In this document: one piece after another, positions 28,017 through 37,519 of the stretch
Position numbering within the stretch: the first letter of the stretch is position 1
Layout of the letters: each line of letters starts with the position of its first letter
From: Okeania sp. SIO1I7
GTDB taxonomy: Bacteria > Cyanobacteriota > Cyanobacteriia > Cyanobacteriales > Microcoleaceae
DNA: 64,000 nucleotides
Direction of reading: 5' to 3'
NCBI GenBank assembly: GCA_010672585.1
Contig: JAAHGF010000011.1
Location: 1-64,000 of the forward strand
Notes under the pieces: model-generated
What the model saw: only the letters and a program-made list of their open reading frames with translations
Told to the model about the DNA's origin: nothing
Databases searched by the model: none
Translations under genes and position numbers: made by a program

Positions 28017-28494
28017 TTTCTCAGAGTTTTACTATTTATTAAAATAACATTGGTCGCGCAACCCCGCCTTTTAAAGCGCAATATTTTTGGAGCGAAGCTC
28101 AAATCCCCTACTTCCCCTCCCCTCCACCGGAGGGGGAGGGGCGAGGGGTGGGTTGACTTCTGAGTTCTGAGTTCTGAGTTCTGACTTCGTTAATCTCTAC
28201 TCTATATTTTCTATTTTGTCTATCATCTCAATATTTAGGTATTTGGGTCATTTTAGGGAGAGGTAATTATCAATTATCAATTATCAATTATCCATTATCC
28301 ATTATCCATTATTGAATACTCCCCTATTTTTCTTTCCTGGTTCCTAACTTATGACTCCTTAATCTTGACTTCTGACTATTTTTAGAAGATCGAAAAAAAT
28401 TATGAGAAAATTTGTGAATATTTGTGATAATTTATGATAAAATTTTACAAAAGCAAGGGAAACTAACGAAGTACAAATTATTTAATCAAACTGT
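28017..28494. repeat. Spacer with GAGTTCT repeats and a partial MITE-1
   Basis: Holds a CTCCCCTCCACCGGAGGGGGAGGGG palindrome near 28115, GAGTTCTGA tandem repeats near 28160, and a truncated minus-strand MITE-1 (28250-28313). Nothing gene-like. Confidence 0.5.
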
Positions 28495-28680
28495 ATTTCT
28501 GGTAAAGCAGTATCGGAGGGCATCCGAGAACTGAGGTTAACCACCTGAACGACTGGGGAAAGCCCCACCTATGGCTAGCTACTGCGTGAGTAGAGATAGT
28601 TAAGTGGTCTGAATGATCCAGTAATCCCTGATGCGCGAGTATGGGAGAATCCACTCACTTTAGGGAGTGGGGTATGTCAA
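28495..28680 (+). ncRNA. Orphan omegaRNA-like sequence upstream of a small conserved gene
   Basis: A stem-rich, ORF-free stretch with visible small hairpins (CGGAGGGCATCCG; GGGGAAAGCCCC; TAGCTACTGCGTGAGTAG). It ends GAGAAT, stem CCACTC/GAGTGG (28651-28670), then GGTATGTCAA at 28671-28680, the same ending as the tnpB element (GAAT-stem-GGATGTCAA). No left-end palindrome is obvious, so it may be a fragment. The gene at 28723 starts 42 nt after it, so the RNA would lie in that gene's leader. Confidence 0.5.
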
Positions 28681-28722
28681 ATAACATAACAATATCAACA
28701 TAATACATAAGGATAAAAACAA

Positions 28723-29124
28723 ATGAGTGGATTTATCGGAGCATTGTTTGGAATATTTGGCGGTAAAAAGGCCGAAGATCAGGGTAGCGGTGAAGCTTTT
28801 TTCCTAGATGCAGATAGTGCAAGTAGTCTTGGTGATGTAGATTTTATGCGGAAATCTATCGCAGTTAAGAGGAGCTATCCCAAAGCAGCAGGTAAGATTA
28901 ATTTGATAGAAGGAGAGACACAAAAGGCTGCTTCTTCTATGCAAGTGAAAGAAACTGTAGGAGAAGCTAAAACTGCTTCCTATGCTTCTAACACATCTAT
29001 TTCTTCTAGTTCAACACAATCTTCTACATCTACCCCTGCTACTGTAAAGCCTCGTAGTATCAGTAATTCTAATTCTGAAATAGATTTCACAAGCATGGCT
29101 CGTAACATCAAGAAGAAGAAGTAA
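28723..29124 (+). CDS. Conserved hypothetical protein with Ser/Thr-rich tail
   Basis: A 133-residue protein. The N terminus MSGFIGALFGIFGGKK is hydrophobic and glycine-rich, possibly a membrane-contacting helix. A defined central block (SGEAFFLDADSASSLGDVDFMR, then SIAVKRSYPKAAGK) looks like the conserved part. The rest is low-complexity Ser/Thr (SNTSISSSSTQSSTSTPATV), ending in a basic RNIKKKK. It starts after AAGGATAAAAACA. I believe this is a cyanobacterial orphan family, but I cannot name a function. It lies directly downstream of an omegaRNA-like sequence. Confidence 0.7.
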   Translation: MSGFIGALFGIFGGKKAEDQGSGEAFFLDADSASSLGDVDFMRKSIAVKRSYPKAAGKINLIEGETQKAASSMQVKETVGEAKTASYASNTSISSSSTQSSTSTPATVKPRSISNSNSEIDFTSMARNIKKKK

Positions 29125-29320
29125 TTTCTTTCTTTTACTAAGGTTCTATAGTTTATAGATTATTAACTTAAAATATAGCATTCCAATTTAGGTTTTGAAA
29201 CTCGAGCATTGAGGTAATTTATTGCACAATGGCATAGTTTCAAGACCTTATCATAATTGCTATATTTTTTGTTTATTACTAATAACTTATGGCCATTCTC
29301 ACGGCACAGAAAGTGGTATT

Positions 29321-29950
29321 TTACTCGCCCAAACCTAACTGTCCCCAATAACCAGTAAATATCCGACTGCCATCTTTAAGCACATGAATTTCTAGGCGAT
29401 CGCTTGCCCAGTTTAATTTATTTTTCAATTCTGGATTAAATACTCTAACTTGTTGATTACTAGAAGAAACTAAGGAATTAGGAGAGTGAATAGCTAAGGT
29501 TTCTACAAAAGGACCATCAATCAAAATATCTAACTGAGATAATAATTTTTCAGCTCCTTCTGGCGCATTTTTGGATTGCAATTCTCTGAGGGTAAACCCA
29601 CTAAAAGACATTACATTTAAACCTCGATATTTTAATATTTTTGCTAATTCTGCTAGTGCTGATGCTTGTAAAAATGGTTCCCCTCCAGAAAAGGTAACTC
29701 CTGTGTTCCGAGGATTATTTAATATTTTATTTGCTAGTTCTTCAATAGTTATTAATTGGTTAATATCAAAAGACCAAGAATCAGGATTAAAACATCCAGC
29801 ACATCCACGTTTACAACCTTGTACCCATACTACAGCACGACAACCAGGACCGTTTACTTCAGATTCATCAATATAACCCATAATATTGAGATATCCTGAT
29901 GGAATTTTTACTGGTGTTATTGTTGATAATTTGGCTGTTAAGTTACTCAT
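29321..29950 (-). CDS. Radical SAM activating-enzyme-like protein (NrdG type)
   Basis: A 209-residue radical SAM protein with the cluster motif in GCKRGCAGCFNP (CxxxCxxC) and TFSGGEPFLQ (the GGE SAM-binding motif). This is the compact single-cluster architecture of NrdG and pyruvate formate-lyase activases. NrdG proper is about 155-170 residues and is paired with nrdD; no nrdD is here and the C-terminal part is longer (WASDRLEIHVLKDGSRIFTGYWG), so the target is unclear. It lies 78 bp downstream of another radical SAM gene on the same strand, perhaps co-transcribed. Confidence 0.75.
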   Translation of the reverse strand: MSNLTAKLSTITPVKIPSGYLNIMGYIDESEVNGPGCRAVVWVQGCKRGCAGCFNPDSWSFDINQLITIEELANKILNNPRNTGVTFSGGEPFLQASALAELAKILKYRGLNVMSFSGFTLRELQSKNAPEGAEKLLSQLDILIDGPFVETLAIHSPNSLVSSSNQQVRVFNPELKNKLNWASDRLEIHVLKDGSRIFTGYWGQLGLGE

Positions 29951-30027
29951 AATTTCTATTTACTTGTTTTGTAAGCATTCCGCAGGAAATGCTTACCTTG
30001 TTTTTTTATCATCAAACAACCAGGATG

Positions 30028-30894
30028 CTATTTCTGTTTATAACGAACAGGAATGTTAGTATTTTTGTAAATTTCTTCTGCAAAATTTTGTAACTTTTCT
30101 GGGCTAATACATTTTAATTTTTGTACTGCATAAGGATGATATTCTGTATGATTTCCTCTGCCATCTAATTGACGTTTTATGGGTTTAGGTCGAGTGGGGG
30201 TGTTAAGTTGAATTTCATCTGGTTTGAGATATTTTACCAAGTTAATATATTCTACTTTGTTTTGAGTATTCCATGGAGATAAAATCATTGTTTGAATTGC
30301 TAATTTACCTTGATATTTATCTCTAAAATCTTTGATGTTTTCCCAGATATCTGACAGATTTAATATTTCTGCGGGTCGATTTATTCCTTGTAGTTGTTTG
30401 GAAGTTACTGCATCTATTTTGATTGATACTCGATCTGCTAAAGTTAAGGCTAATTTTACTTCTGGATTAGTTAAAGTTGTGCCATTTGTTAATACTAATA
30501 TGGGTTTGTTTGTTAATTTTTTCGTTTCTTGTAGAATCTCTTTTAAATTCAGAGCTAATGTTGGTTCTCCACTGCCACTCAGAGTAATAATATCCACATC
30601 CCACGGCGCAAATTTTTGCAGATTTAATAATATTTCTGTGGTAGAGACATAGACTGAGCGATCGCTTATTTTTTGTTCGATTTCTCCTAATTGACAGTAA
30701 ACACAATTGAAGGAACAGGTAGAGATTTTGCCTATGGGGTCTATTCCTAGAGAGCGACCATATCGCCAAGATTTTACTGGTCCGTAGACTGGTATAAATT
30801 CATCAGTTAATTTTGTAATCATTTGATTTAATTGATTTAATTTTTCTTTATTACATTTATCATCTATAGTATTTTTATTTGAGATGTATAGCAT
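30028..30894 (-). CDS. Radical SAM protein (COG0731, wyosine synthase-like)
   Basis: The core starts FIPVYGPVKSWRYGRSLGIDPIGK and continues CSFNCVYCQLG, giving the CxxxCxxC [4Fe-4S] site. TLSGSGEPTLALN is the SAM-binding GGE variant. This matches the COG0731 group distantly related to the tRNA-wybutosine enzyme TYW1; the bacterial substrate is unknown to me. The start is ambiguous. ATG 30894 gives 288 residues, while ATG 30822 matches the shorter N termini usual in the family; neither has a good ribosome binding site. Confidence 0.75.
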   Translation of the reverse strand: MLYISNKNTIDDKCNKEKLNQLNQMITKLTDEFIPVYGPVKSWRYGRSLGIDPIGKISTCSFNCVYCQLGEIEQKISDRSVYVSTTEILLNLQKFAPWDVDIITLSGSGEPTLALNLKEILQETKKLTNKPILVLTNGTTLTNPEVKLALTLADRVSIKIDAVTSKQLQGINRPAEILNLSDIWENIKDFRDKYQGKLAIQTMILSPWNTQNKVEYINLVKYLKPDEIQLNTPTRPKPIKRQLDGRGNHTEYHPYAVQKLKCISPEKLQNFAEEIYKNTNIPVRYKQK

Positions 30895-30903
30895 AAGGAA
30901 CAA

Positions 30904-32367
30904 GGAAGAAGAAAGAAGGAAGAAAGAAAAGTCTTGCTTTGTCTGAGCTTTAAAATTTTGAAATGTCCTAACCTTTCCTTCGACTGATATAAATCTAGAT
31001 TAAGGTTTTTTATAAGAAAAAAAGCGCGCCGATTAATTAGCTTAGTTTCTTGTGTTTACCGAATAATTAATAATTCAATAATTCTGGTTTAAAGCCTCCC
31101 CTTTCAAGGGGAAAAAAGCGGTCGAGGGATGGCGAGGTTTCCTCGCCATATCCATGAGACCAAGAGAATAAATTTTTTCCTGTTATTCAATCCTCTTCCT
31201 TTTAGGGAGAGGTAATTATCAATTATCAATTATCAATTATCAATTATTGAATACTATCTTAATGCTGTTTTCCCTCCTTTACTATTCCCTCCATACCTTT
31301 TTCATAGCACTTGGTCTTCACACCCCATATCAAAACGCTATATAAATAATTTTTGGTCGAATTCACAAATATATTTTTCAGTTTGTCATCTCTAATTTTA
31401 TACACCTTTACTGGATTTCAATTAATCAGGGGGTACTATATTTTTTGTATTCTAAGGAATCATAAAATCTGCATATAATTTATAATTTTTTTATTAACGA
31501 AGATAGGTATAAGTAGATTTTTTTTGAAGTATTGCGGTATACAAATATTCTGTTTTTTTACATAAATTAATAAACCTAAGTAGGGGAGCAAGATGCTCTC
31601 ATTATTGTGTCTGGTAACAAAAAATAATGACAATGCACCACCACTCATAAATTATTTTTTGGTGGTGGTGCATAGTAATGGTAAAGGAGTGTGGGGAGAT
31701 GGGGAGATGGGGGGATGGGGAGATGGGGAGATGGGGAGATGGGGGGATGGGGAGTATGAGAGAAATTAAAGAATATGTATCCTACCATTACCATGCAGGA
31801 CTATCTATCTTTTTGGCGTTGCACAGTGACGAATGATTTTATATTTTTGATGAACAAGATTTTGGATTTGATAATTGCTAGAATAATTAATTAATGGTTT
31901 TTTTAGTCAAAGTCTAAACTAATTTTTGGCAATATCATTCTATAATGTGCAACTCCATCTTTTTAGTGTGAGCATCCTGGTCTAGTGTGAGCATCTTGGT
32001 ATAGAGAGTAGGGGAGCAAGATGCTCCCACTATCGTGTCTGGTAACAAAAATAATGACAATGCACCACCACCCTTAACGAAGTCAGAAGTCAGAAGTCAG
32101 AAGTCAGAAGTTAACCCACCCCTAACCCCTCCCAGGAGGGGAAGTAGGGGATTTGAGCTGCGCTCCAAAAATATTTCACCTTAAATGGAACATTTTTTTA
32201 TACCGAATTAAACAGATTTGATCTGATATCATGTCCGGATAACAGCGCGATAGAACTCCATTCCGCTTACGCGACCAAAAAACTTTCTTCTTCTATTCCT
32301 TTTTCTTCTTCTTTCTTCCCTCCTAACTTCTGACTCCTGACTCCTGAGGACTGACTCCTATTTAAAC
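30904..32367. repeat. Long gene-free spacer: MITE-1, inverted repeats, G-rich minisatellite
   Basis: MITE-1 (minus, long form with hairpin) spans about 31056-31253. An inverted repeat ATGCACCACCAC...GTGGTGGTGCAT lies at 31634-31680, and its first arm recurs at 32060. A GGGGAGAT/GGGGGGAT minisatellite runs 31684-31755. The phrase TGTGAGCATC(T/C)TGGT is repeated near 31968 and 31985, and CAGAAGTCAGAAGT repeats near 32085. TCCTGACTCC repeats end at the tex stop codon. No plausible gene. Confidence 0.65.
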
Positions 32368-34518
32368 TTACTTTCGCATCGATAAACCAATTCTTTTCAA
32401 CTTTTCATTTATTTCTAAAACTCTTACTTTTACTACTTGCCCAACTTTCACAACTTGCTTTGGATCTTTAACAAAATAATCTGCTAATTGAGAGATATGT
32501 ACTAACCCATCTTGATGTACTCCCACATCAACAAAAGCTCCAAAATTAGCGACATTAGTTACTATTCCTTCCAACTCCATTCCTACTTTTAAATCTTTAA
32601 TTTCTTTAATACCTTCTCGAAAAGTTGCATACTTAAATTCTGCTCTAGGGTCGCGTCCTGGTTTTTCTAATTCACTGATAATATCTTTGAGTGTTGGTTC
32701 GCCAATTTTATCAGTTACATACTTTTTTAAATCCAGAGATTTTACTCTATTTGAAATTTGATTAATCTGATTTATGGATACAGCTAAATCTTCAGCTATA
32801 TTTTCTACAACTGAATAACTTTCTGGATGTACTGCGGTATTATCTAAAGGATTTTCACCGCTCCGAATTCGTAAAAAACCAGCACAAAGTTCAAAAGTTT
32901 TCCCTCCTAATTTTGATACTTTCAAAATTTCTTGACGATTCTGAAAAGCTCCATTTTCATTCCGATATTTAACTAAATTTTTAGCGACTGTCGAACTCAT
33001 ACCAGAAACAAAAATTAGTAGTTCTTTTGAGGCAGTATTCAAATCTACTCCCACATAATTTACACAACTTTCTACTGTCTCATCTAACTTTTTTTTCAAC
33101 AATTTTTGGTCTACATCATGTTGATATTGACCGACTCCTATAGACTTCGGGTCGATTTTTACCAGTTCTGCTAAAGGGTCTTGTAAACGTCTACCAATAC
33201 TAATAGCTCCCCGCACTGTAATATCTAAGTCGGGAAATTCTTCTATTGCTACTTTAGAAGCGGAATAGATTGAAGCACCAGATTCATTTACTATTACTTT
33301 TATTGGTTTTTTATCTAAAGTAGAAATTACTTCCGTCATAAATTCATCTGTTTCTCTTCCTGCCGTACCATTACCAATAGCAATAAGTTCAATTTTGTAC
33401 TTTTGAATTAATTGCTTAATAGTTGTAACAGCTTGTTGTTTTTCTGCCGCAGATTTATGGGGAAATATTGCTTGATATTTTAAGAATTTCCCGGTTTCAT
33501 CTAACACAGCAACTTTGCAACCCGTTCTAAATCCTGGGTCAATTCCTAAAGTAGGTTTCATTCCTGCTGGTGGAGATAATAATAACTCTTTGAGATTAGT
33601 TTCAAAAGTCTTAATTGACTCAATATCTGCCTCAGCTTTCTTTTGCCCTCGAACTTCATTAATCAAAGAATTTTTCATCAAACGATTCAAAGCATCTTTG
33701 AGCATTTCCTGATAAAAAATTCTGACTTCTTTAACTCTAGTTTTAATTTCTGAATCTGTTAAATAAGACAGTACAAAATCTCGGTCAAAATCAAGTTCTA
33801 GATTTAACACCCCTTCACTTTCTCCTCGTAACAAAGCCAACATATTATGAGGAGCAATATCTTTAACATTTACCCGAAAATTCCGGTACATTTCAAACTT
33901 AGTAGTACCTTCAGGATAATCATCTTTAATTTTGGAACTAAAACAACCAGATTTGAGAAAATATTCTCTGATATAAGAGCGTAACTCAGCTTTTTCTGCC
34001 ACTGATTCCGCCAAAATATCAGATGCTCCTTGAATTGCCTCTTCTATATTTTTTACACCTTTTTCTTCATCAATATACTTAACAGCTTCTTGCTCAATAG
34101 ATGTAGGTTTTGCTTGAGGATTATTCAGAGACTTAATAAATTCTGCCAAAGATTCTAAACCTTTTTCCCTAGCAATAGTCGCCCTCGTCCGTCGTTTTGG
34201 TTTATAAGGAAGATAAAGGTCTTCAAGTTCCGTTTTTTGTAGACATAAATCAATTTTTTCCTGTAATTCATCAGTAAGTTTACCAGCATCATTAATTGCT
34301 TTGATAATTACCTTTTTTCTTTCTTCAAGTTCCTGAAGATAAATAAATCTATCCCAAATATTTCGCAGTTGAGTTTCATCCAAAGAATTTGTATATTCTT
34401 TCCGATAGCGAGCCACAAAAGGAATAGTCGCCCCTCCATTTAAAAGCTCCAAAGCATTTTTAATACTTTGAGAATTGATATTTAATTCTTGAGCCAAAGT
34501 TTTATTTATGTCCAGCAT
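32368..34518 (-). CDS. tex: Transcription accessory protein Tex (S1 domain RNA-binding)
   Basis: Tex/YhgF family nucleic-acid-binding protein linked to transcription. Domains in order: N-terminal helical region with ATIPFVARYRKE and LEDLYLPYKPKRRTRA, a YqgF/RuvC-like domain beginning TLGIDPGFRTGCKVAVLD, two HhH motifs (GVDLNTASKELL; FQNRQEILKVSKLGGKTFE), and a C-terminal S1 domain (GMELEGIVTNVANFGAFVDVG, QDGLVHISQLAD). Start ATG 34518 (MLDINK) gives 716 residues. The first 74 bp of the gene and about 160 bp of upstream DNA are repeated downstream as tandem copies. Confidence 0.95.
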   Translation of the reverse strand: MLDINKTLAQELNINSQSIKNALELLNGGATIPFVARYRKEYTNSLDETQLRNIWDRFIYLQELEERKKVIIKAINDAGKLTDELQEKIDLCLQKTELEDLYLPYKPKRRTRATIAREKGLESLAEFIKSLNNPQAKPTSIEQEAVKYIDEEKGVKNIEEAIQGASDILAESVAEKAELRSYIREYFLKSGCFSSKIKDDYPEGTTKFEMYRNFRVNVKDIAPHNMLALLRGESEGVLNLELDFDRDFVLSYLTDSEIKTRVKEVRIFYQEMLKDALNRLMKNSLINEVRGQKKAEADIESIKTFETNLKELLLSPPAGMKPTLGIDPGFRTGCKVAVLDETGKFLKYQAIFPHKSAAEKQQAVTTIKQLIQKYKIELIAIGNGTAGRETDEFMTEVISTLDKKPIKVIVNESGASIYSASKVAIEEFPDLDITVRGAISIGRRLQDPLAELVKIDPKSIGVGQYQHDVDQKLLKKKLDETVESCVNYVGVDLNTASKELLIFVSGMSSTVAKNLVKYRNENGAFQNRQEILKVSKLGGKTFELCAGFLRIRSGENPLDNTAVHPESYSVVENIAEDLAVSINQINQISNRVKSLDLKKYVTDKIGEPTLKDIISELEKPGRDPRAEFKYATFREGIKEIKDLKVGMELEGIVTNVANFGAFVDVGVHQDGLVHISQLADYFVKDPKQVVKVGQVVKVRVLEINEKLKRIGLSMRK

Positions 34519-34982
34519 AAACCATCTATACAAACGTATTTTTTCTAATTTTACCGAATAATTAAGGTAAAAATCCTATCACTCGCCGTGGAGAAACAAT
34601 GAATTAATTTTCCTTTTATTCAATCCTATCCGTTTTAGATATCAATTATCCATTATCAATTATCAATTATTTTTACAGCTCCAAAGCATTTTTAATACTT
34701 TGAAAATTGATATTTAATTCTTGAGCCAAAGTTTTATTTATGTCCAGCATAAACCATCTATACAAACGTATTTTGTCTAATTTTACCGAATAATTAAGGT
34801 AAAAATCCTATCACTCACCGTGGAGAAACAATGAATTAATTTTCCTTTTATTCAATCCTATCCGTTTTAGATATCAATTATCCATTATCAATTATTAATT
34901 ATTTTTACAGCTCCAAAGCATTTTTAATACTTTGAGAATTGATATTTAATTCTTGAGCTAGAGTTTTATTTATGTCCAGCAT
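34445..34982. repeat. 232-bp tandem duplication of the tex 5' end plus a MITE-1
   Basis: The AGCTCCAAAGCATTTTTAAT phrase, which lies inside tex at 34445, recurs at 34677 and 34909, an exact 232-bp period twice. Each full unit holds the first 25 codons of tex, its leader and a minus-strand MITE-1 (34550-34672 and 34782-34904). The third unit breaks off near 34982. The extra copies carry the tex ATG and codons but no stop-free continuation, so they are dead. Confidence 0.85.
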
Positions 34983-35218
34983 CAATCATCTATACAAACA
35001 TATTTTTTTTTATCATTTTCTTTATGGGTTTAATACTCCACGGTCACTTGCGGTGTTCAAAATTACTTGGGGGAGCGTAGACGCGGAGCTGCTTGTCGAA
35101 GACTATCCCCATTTAATTTTCCTCCTGTCTGCTGTCTCCTTCTTCAATTTACACATTTTAAATCCGAAAATGTTAAAATTAATCATAATTCATAATAAAC
35201 TTTTTTGAATAGGTAAAA

Positions 35219-36088
35219 ATGGCTAAAATTAAACTACGACGTACTGAAAATATTAATGGCGATATATACGTTGATAGTACCTGTATAGACTGTGATACTT
35301 GTCGTTGGATGTCACCTACAGTTTTTCATCGAAATGGAGATAAATCAGCAGTTTATCATCAACCAAAAAACGACAAAGAAAGACAAGAAGCAATGCAAGC
35401 TTTACTATCTTGCCCAACAAATTCTATCGGTACTATTGAAGCACCAAAAGATATTAAAAAAATTCAGCAAACCTTCCCAATTTTAGTAGCAGATAATGTT
35501 TATCATTGTGGATATCATTCAGAAAAATCTTTTGGTGCAGCGAGTTATTTTATTGTCAGACCAGAGGGAAACATTTTAGTTGACTCACCCCAATTTTCAC
35601 CTCCATTAGTGAAGCGTTTAGAAGAAATGGGAGGAATTAAATATATGTACTTAACCCACCAAGATGATGTAGCAGACCATCAAAAATTTAGAGAACATTT
35701 TAACTGCGATCGCATCCTTCATGTAGATGATATTTCTTCAGATACTAATGATGTAGAAATACAATTAACTGATACAGAACCATTTTCCCTAAGTCCTGAT
35801 TTATTAATTATTCCTGTACCTGGTCACAGTAAAGGTCATACAGTTTTACTATATGGAAAATTTTTATTTACAGGCGACCATCTAGCTTGGTCTAGTCATT
35901 TAAATCAACTTTATGCCTTTCGCCGTTATTGTGGGTATTCTTGGTCAGAACAAATTAAATCTATAAGTAAACTCATACCTTATAGTTTTGAATGGATATT
36001 ACCAGGTCATGGTCATCGATATTATGCTGATACAAAAACCATGGAACAACAGTTACAAAAGTGTATTAATTGGATGGAAAAATTTTGA
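35219..36088 (+). CDS. Ferredoxin and metallo-beta-lactamase fold fusion protein
   Basis: Two-domain protein of 289 residues. The N-terminal 85 residues resemble a ferredoxin: CIDCDTCRWMSP, then LLSCPTNSIG. The remainder is an MBL-fold hydrolase. FIVRPEGNILVDSP is the first strand; the HxHxDH motif is altered to THQDDVADH; PGHSKGHTVLL, FTGDHLAW and LPGHGH follow. The same fusion occurs in plants and cyanobacteria. The substrate is unknown; the loss of the first HxH histidine suggests an unusual metal site. The start ATG 35219 has GGTAAAA upstream. Confidence 0.85.
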   Translation: MAKIKLRRTENINGDIYVDSTCIDCDTCRWMSPTVFHRNGDKSAVYHQPKNDKERQEAMQALLSCPTNSIGTIEAPKDIKKIQQTFPILVADNVYHCGYHSEKSFGAASYFIVRPEGNILVDSPQFSPPLVKRLEEMGGIKYMYLTHQDDVADHQKFREHFNCDRILHVDDISSDTNDVEIQLTDTEPFSLSPDLLIIPVPGHSKGHTVLLYGKFLFTGDHLAWSSHLNQLYAFRRYCGYSWSEQIKSISKLIPYSFEWILPGHGHRYYADTKTMEQQLQKCINWMEKF

Positions 36089-36508
36089 ATTTTCCTAACA
36101 GTTATAATGATTAATATAAAGTAGTTAGGATTTACAGCATATTCCAAGTATATTAAGTACAAATATTAATAATTAAATGAATGCAAGTGCGGGCATCTTG
36201 CCCGCGAGGAGTATACCTCACTAAGGTCAAATAAGCTGTATCTCAATTATCAAAAATAGCACTATAAAAAGGGGATTCAAAAATTAAGGTCAAGGTTGCT
36301 TTTTCCCTTCTTATTTTTTATCAAAATAATATGGGTCTAAAACCCCGACTTTTAAGGTGAAATATTTTTGGAGAGTTGCTCACGCATCCCCTACTTCCCC
36401 TCCTGGGAGGGGTTTGGGGTGGGTTAACTTCTGACTTCTAACTTCTGGCTTCTGACTTCCTTAAAATCCCCTCTTTTATTTGAATGAAACAGATTCTAAT
36501 CTATTCAA
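36089..36508. other. Spacer with GCGGGCATCTTGCCCGC palindrome
   Basis: A GTGCGGGCATCTTGCCCGCG palindrome at 36187-36206 is followed by GTATACCTCACTAA and AAGCTGTA, repeating the context at 17662. CTTCTGACTTCTAACTTCTG repeats lie near 36430. No gene. Confidence 0.5.
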
Positions 36509-37426
36509 TTAAGAAGGCGAATTTTCCTGTAACCAACTTTCTAAATCCTCCAAACTATTAAAATCCAAAATATCCTCCGTTAACATTTCCAAATCTTCTA
36601 TAACCCAGTTTTCAATCTGATTATTTATTTTGGTTGGAATTTCTCCAAAACGCTTTTTTAGTAAACGCATAACTAGAGCGATCGCTTGTTTTAAACGCCC
36701 TTTTTCTTCCCCTTGTTCTTCCGCATAAATTATCCTTCCTCTTTCATCTTGTATTGCAATTGCTCGACGCTCAACTATATCTAACTCTTCTATCGTCATA
36801 TTAATTCTATTAGCAATATTTAAAGCCCTTTCTATTTCCGAAACTTCCCCTAAATTTTCAGGAATACTATCCAATCTGGTAGCCTCTTTCAGAAAATAAA
36901 TCCATTTATCAGTCAAACTGTTTAACTCTGATAAAGCTTTCTTAAATTTCGGCAATTCTAGGAAAATTAATCGTAATTGTTTGTCGAGACATTCAAAATT
37001 TTTAGTCTCCTCCTTAAACACAAATTTATTGATAAAATTATCTCTCTTTTCAAACAGAATAAAATCTGTAATTGTGACAGCTATGGCTGGGTTTAGTAGC
37101 AGATAATCTTCTCCAGTTTCTAACTGATTGGCATAAGCTTTAGCCAAATTGTAAGCTACTCGTTTATTGAAACCAGCCATTCTAGCGACTTGCATTTCAA
37201 TAACTACAATTGAGCCGTCTACTAAAACTGCTTTGATATCTAAATAGGTATCTTTTAAATTGATTAATTGACCGGAATTATAGGGGTTAAGAATTGTTAG
37301 AGATTGAATTACTGTTTTGCCTCCATAAATTATGGCATTGAGAAAGCTAATCAAGATGTCTTGACTTTACTGGGAGCCAAAGATTTTTTTGAAGGCATAA
37401 TCGACTTTGGGGTTGATGAATTTCAT
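36509..37426 (-). pseudogene. Rpn family recombination-promoting nuclease/putative transposase, in-frame stop
   Basis: From ATG 37426 the product begins MKFINPKVDYAFKKIFGSQ, the standard Rpn N terminus, then meets a TAA at codon 20 (37369-37367). The same frame continues SQDILISFLNAIIYGGKTVI to 36509, for 306 codons in all. The PD-(D/E)XK nuclease core is visible: YLDIKAVLVDGSIVVIEMQV (D, then ExQ). A single C-to-T change (CAA to TAA) would explain the stop. It is either a recent pseudogene or needs readthrough. It borders the defence-type island. Confidence 0.8.
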
Positions 37427-37519
37427 GGTGGTTTTGTATTGATTGAATTTTTATAAGTTTAAATTTTTTTATTAAAAAAAGTAGAGATTATTGCTGTTGA
37501 TAAAAACATACCTATCTTT

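Noticed and set aside
29163-29348. 61-codon ORF overlapping the NrdG-like gene end
   Set aside because: No ribosome binding site and overlap with a well-supported gene.
34972-35208. 78-codon ORF upstream of the ferredoxin-MBL gene
   Set aside because: Its start is a copy of the antisense tex region within the 232-bp duplication; the rest is repeat leader sequence.
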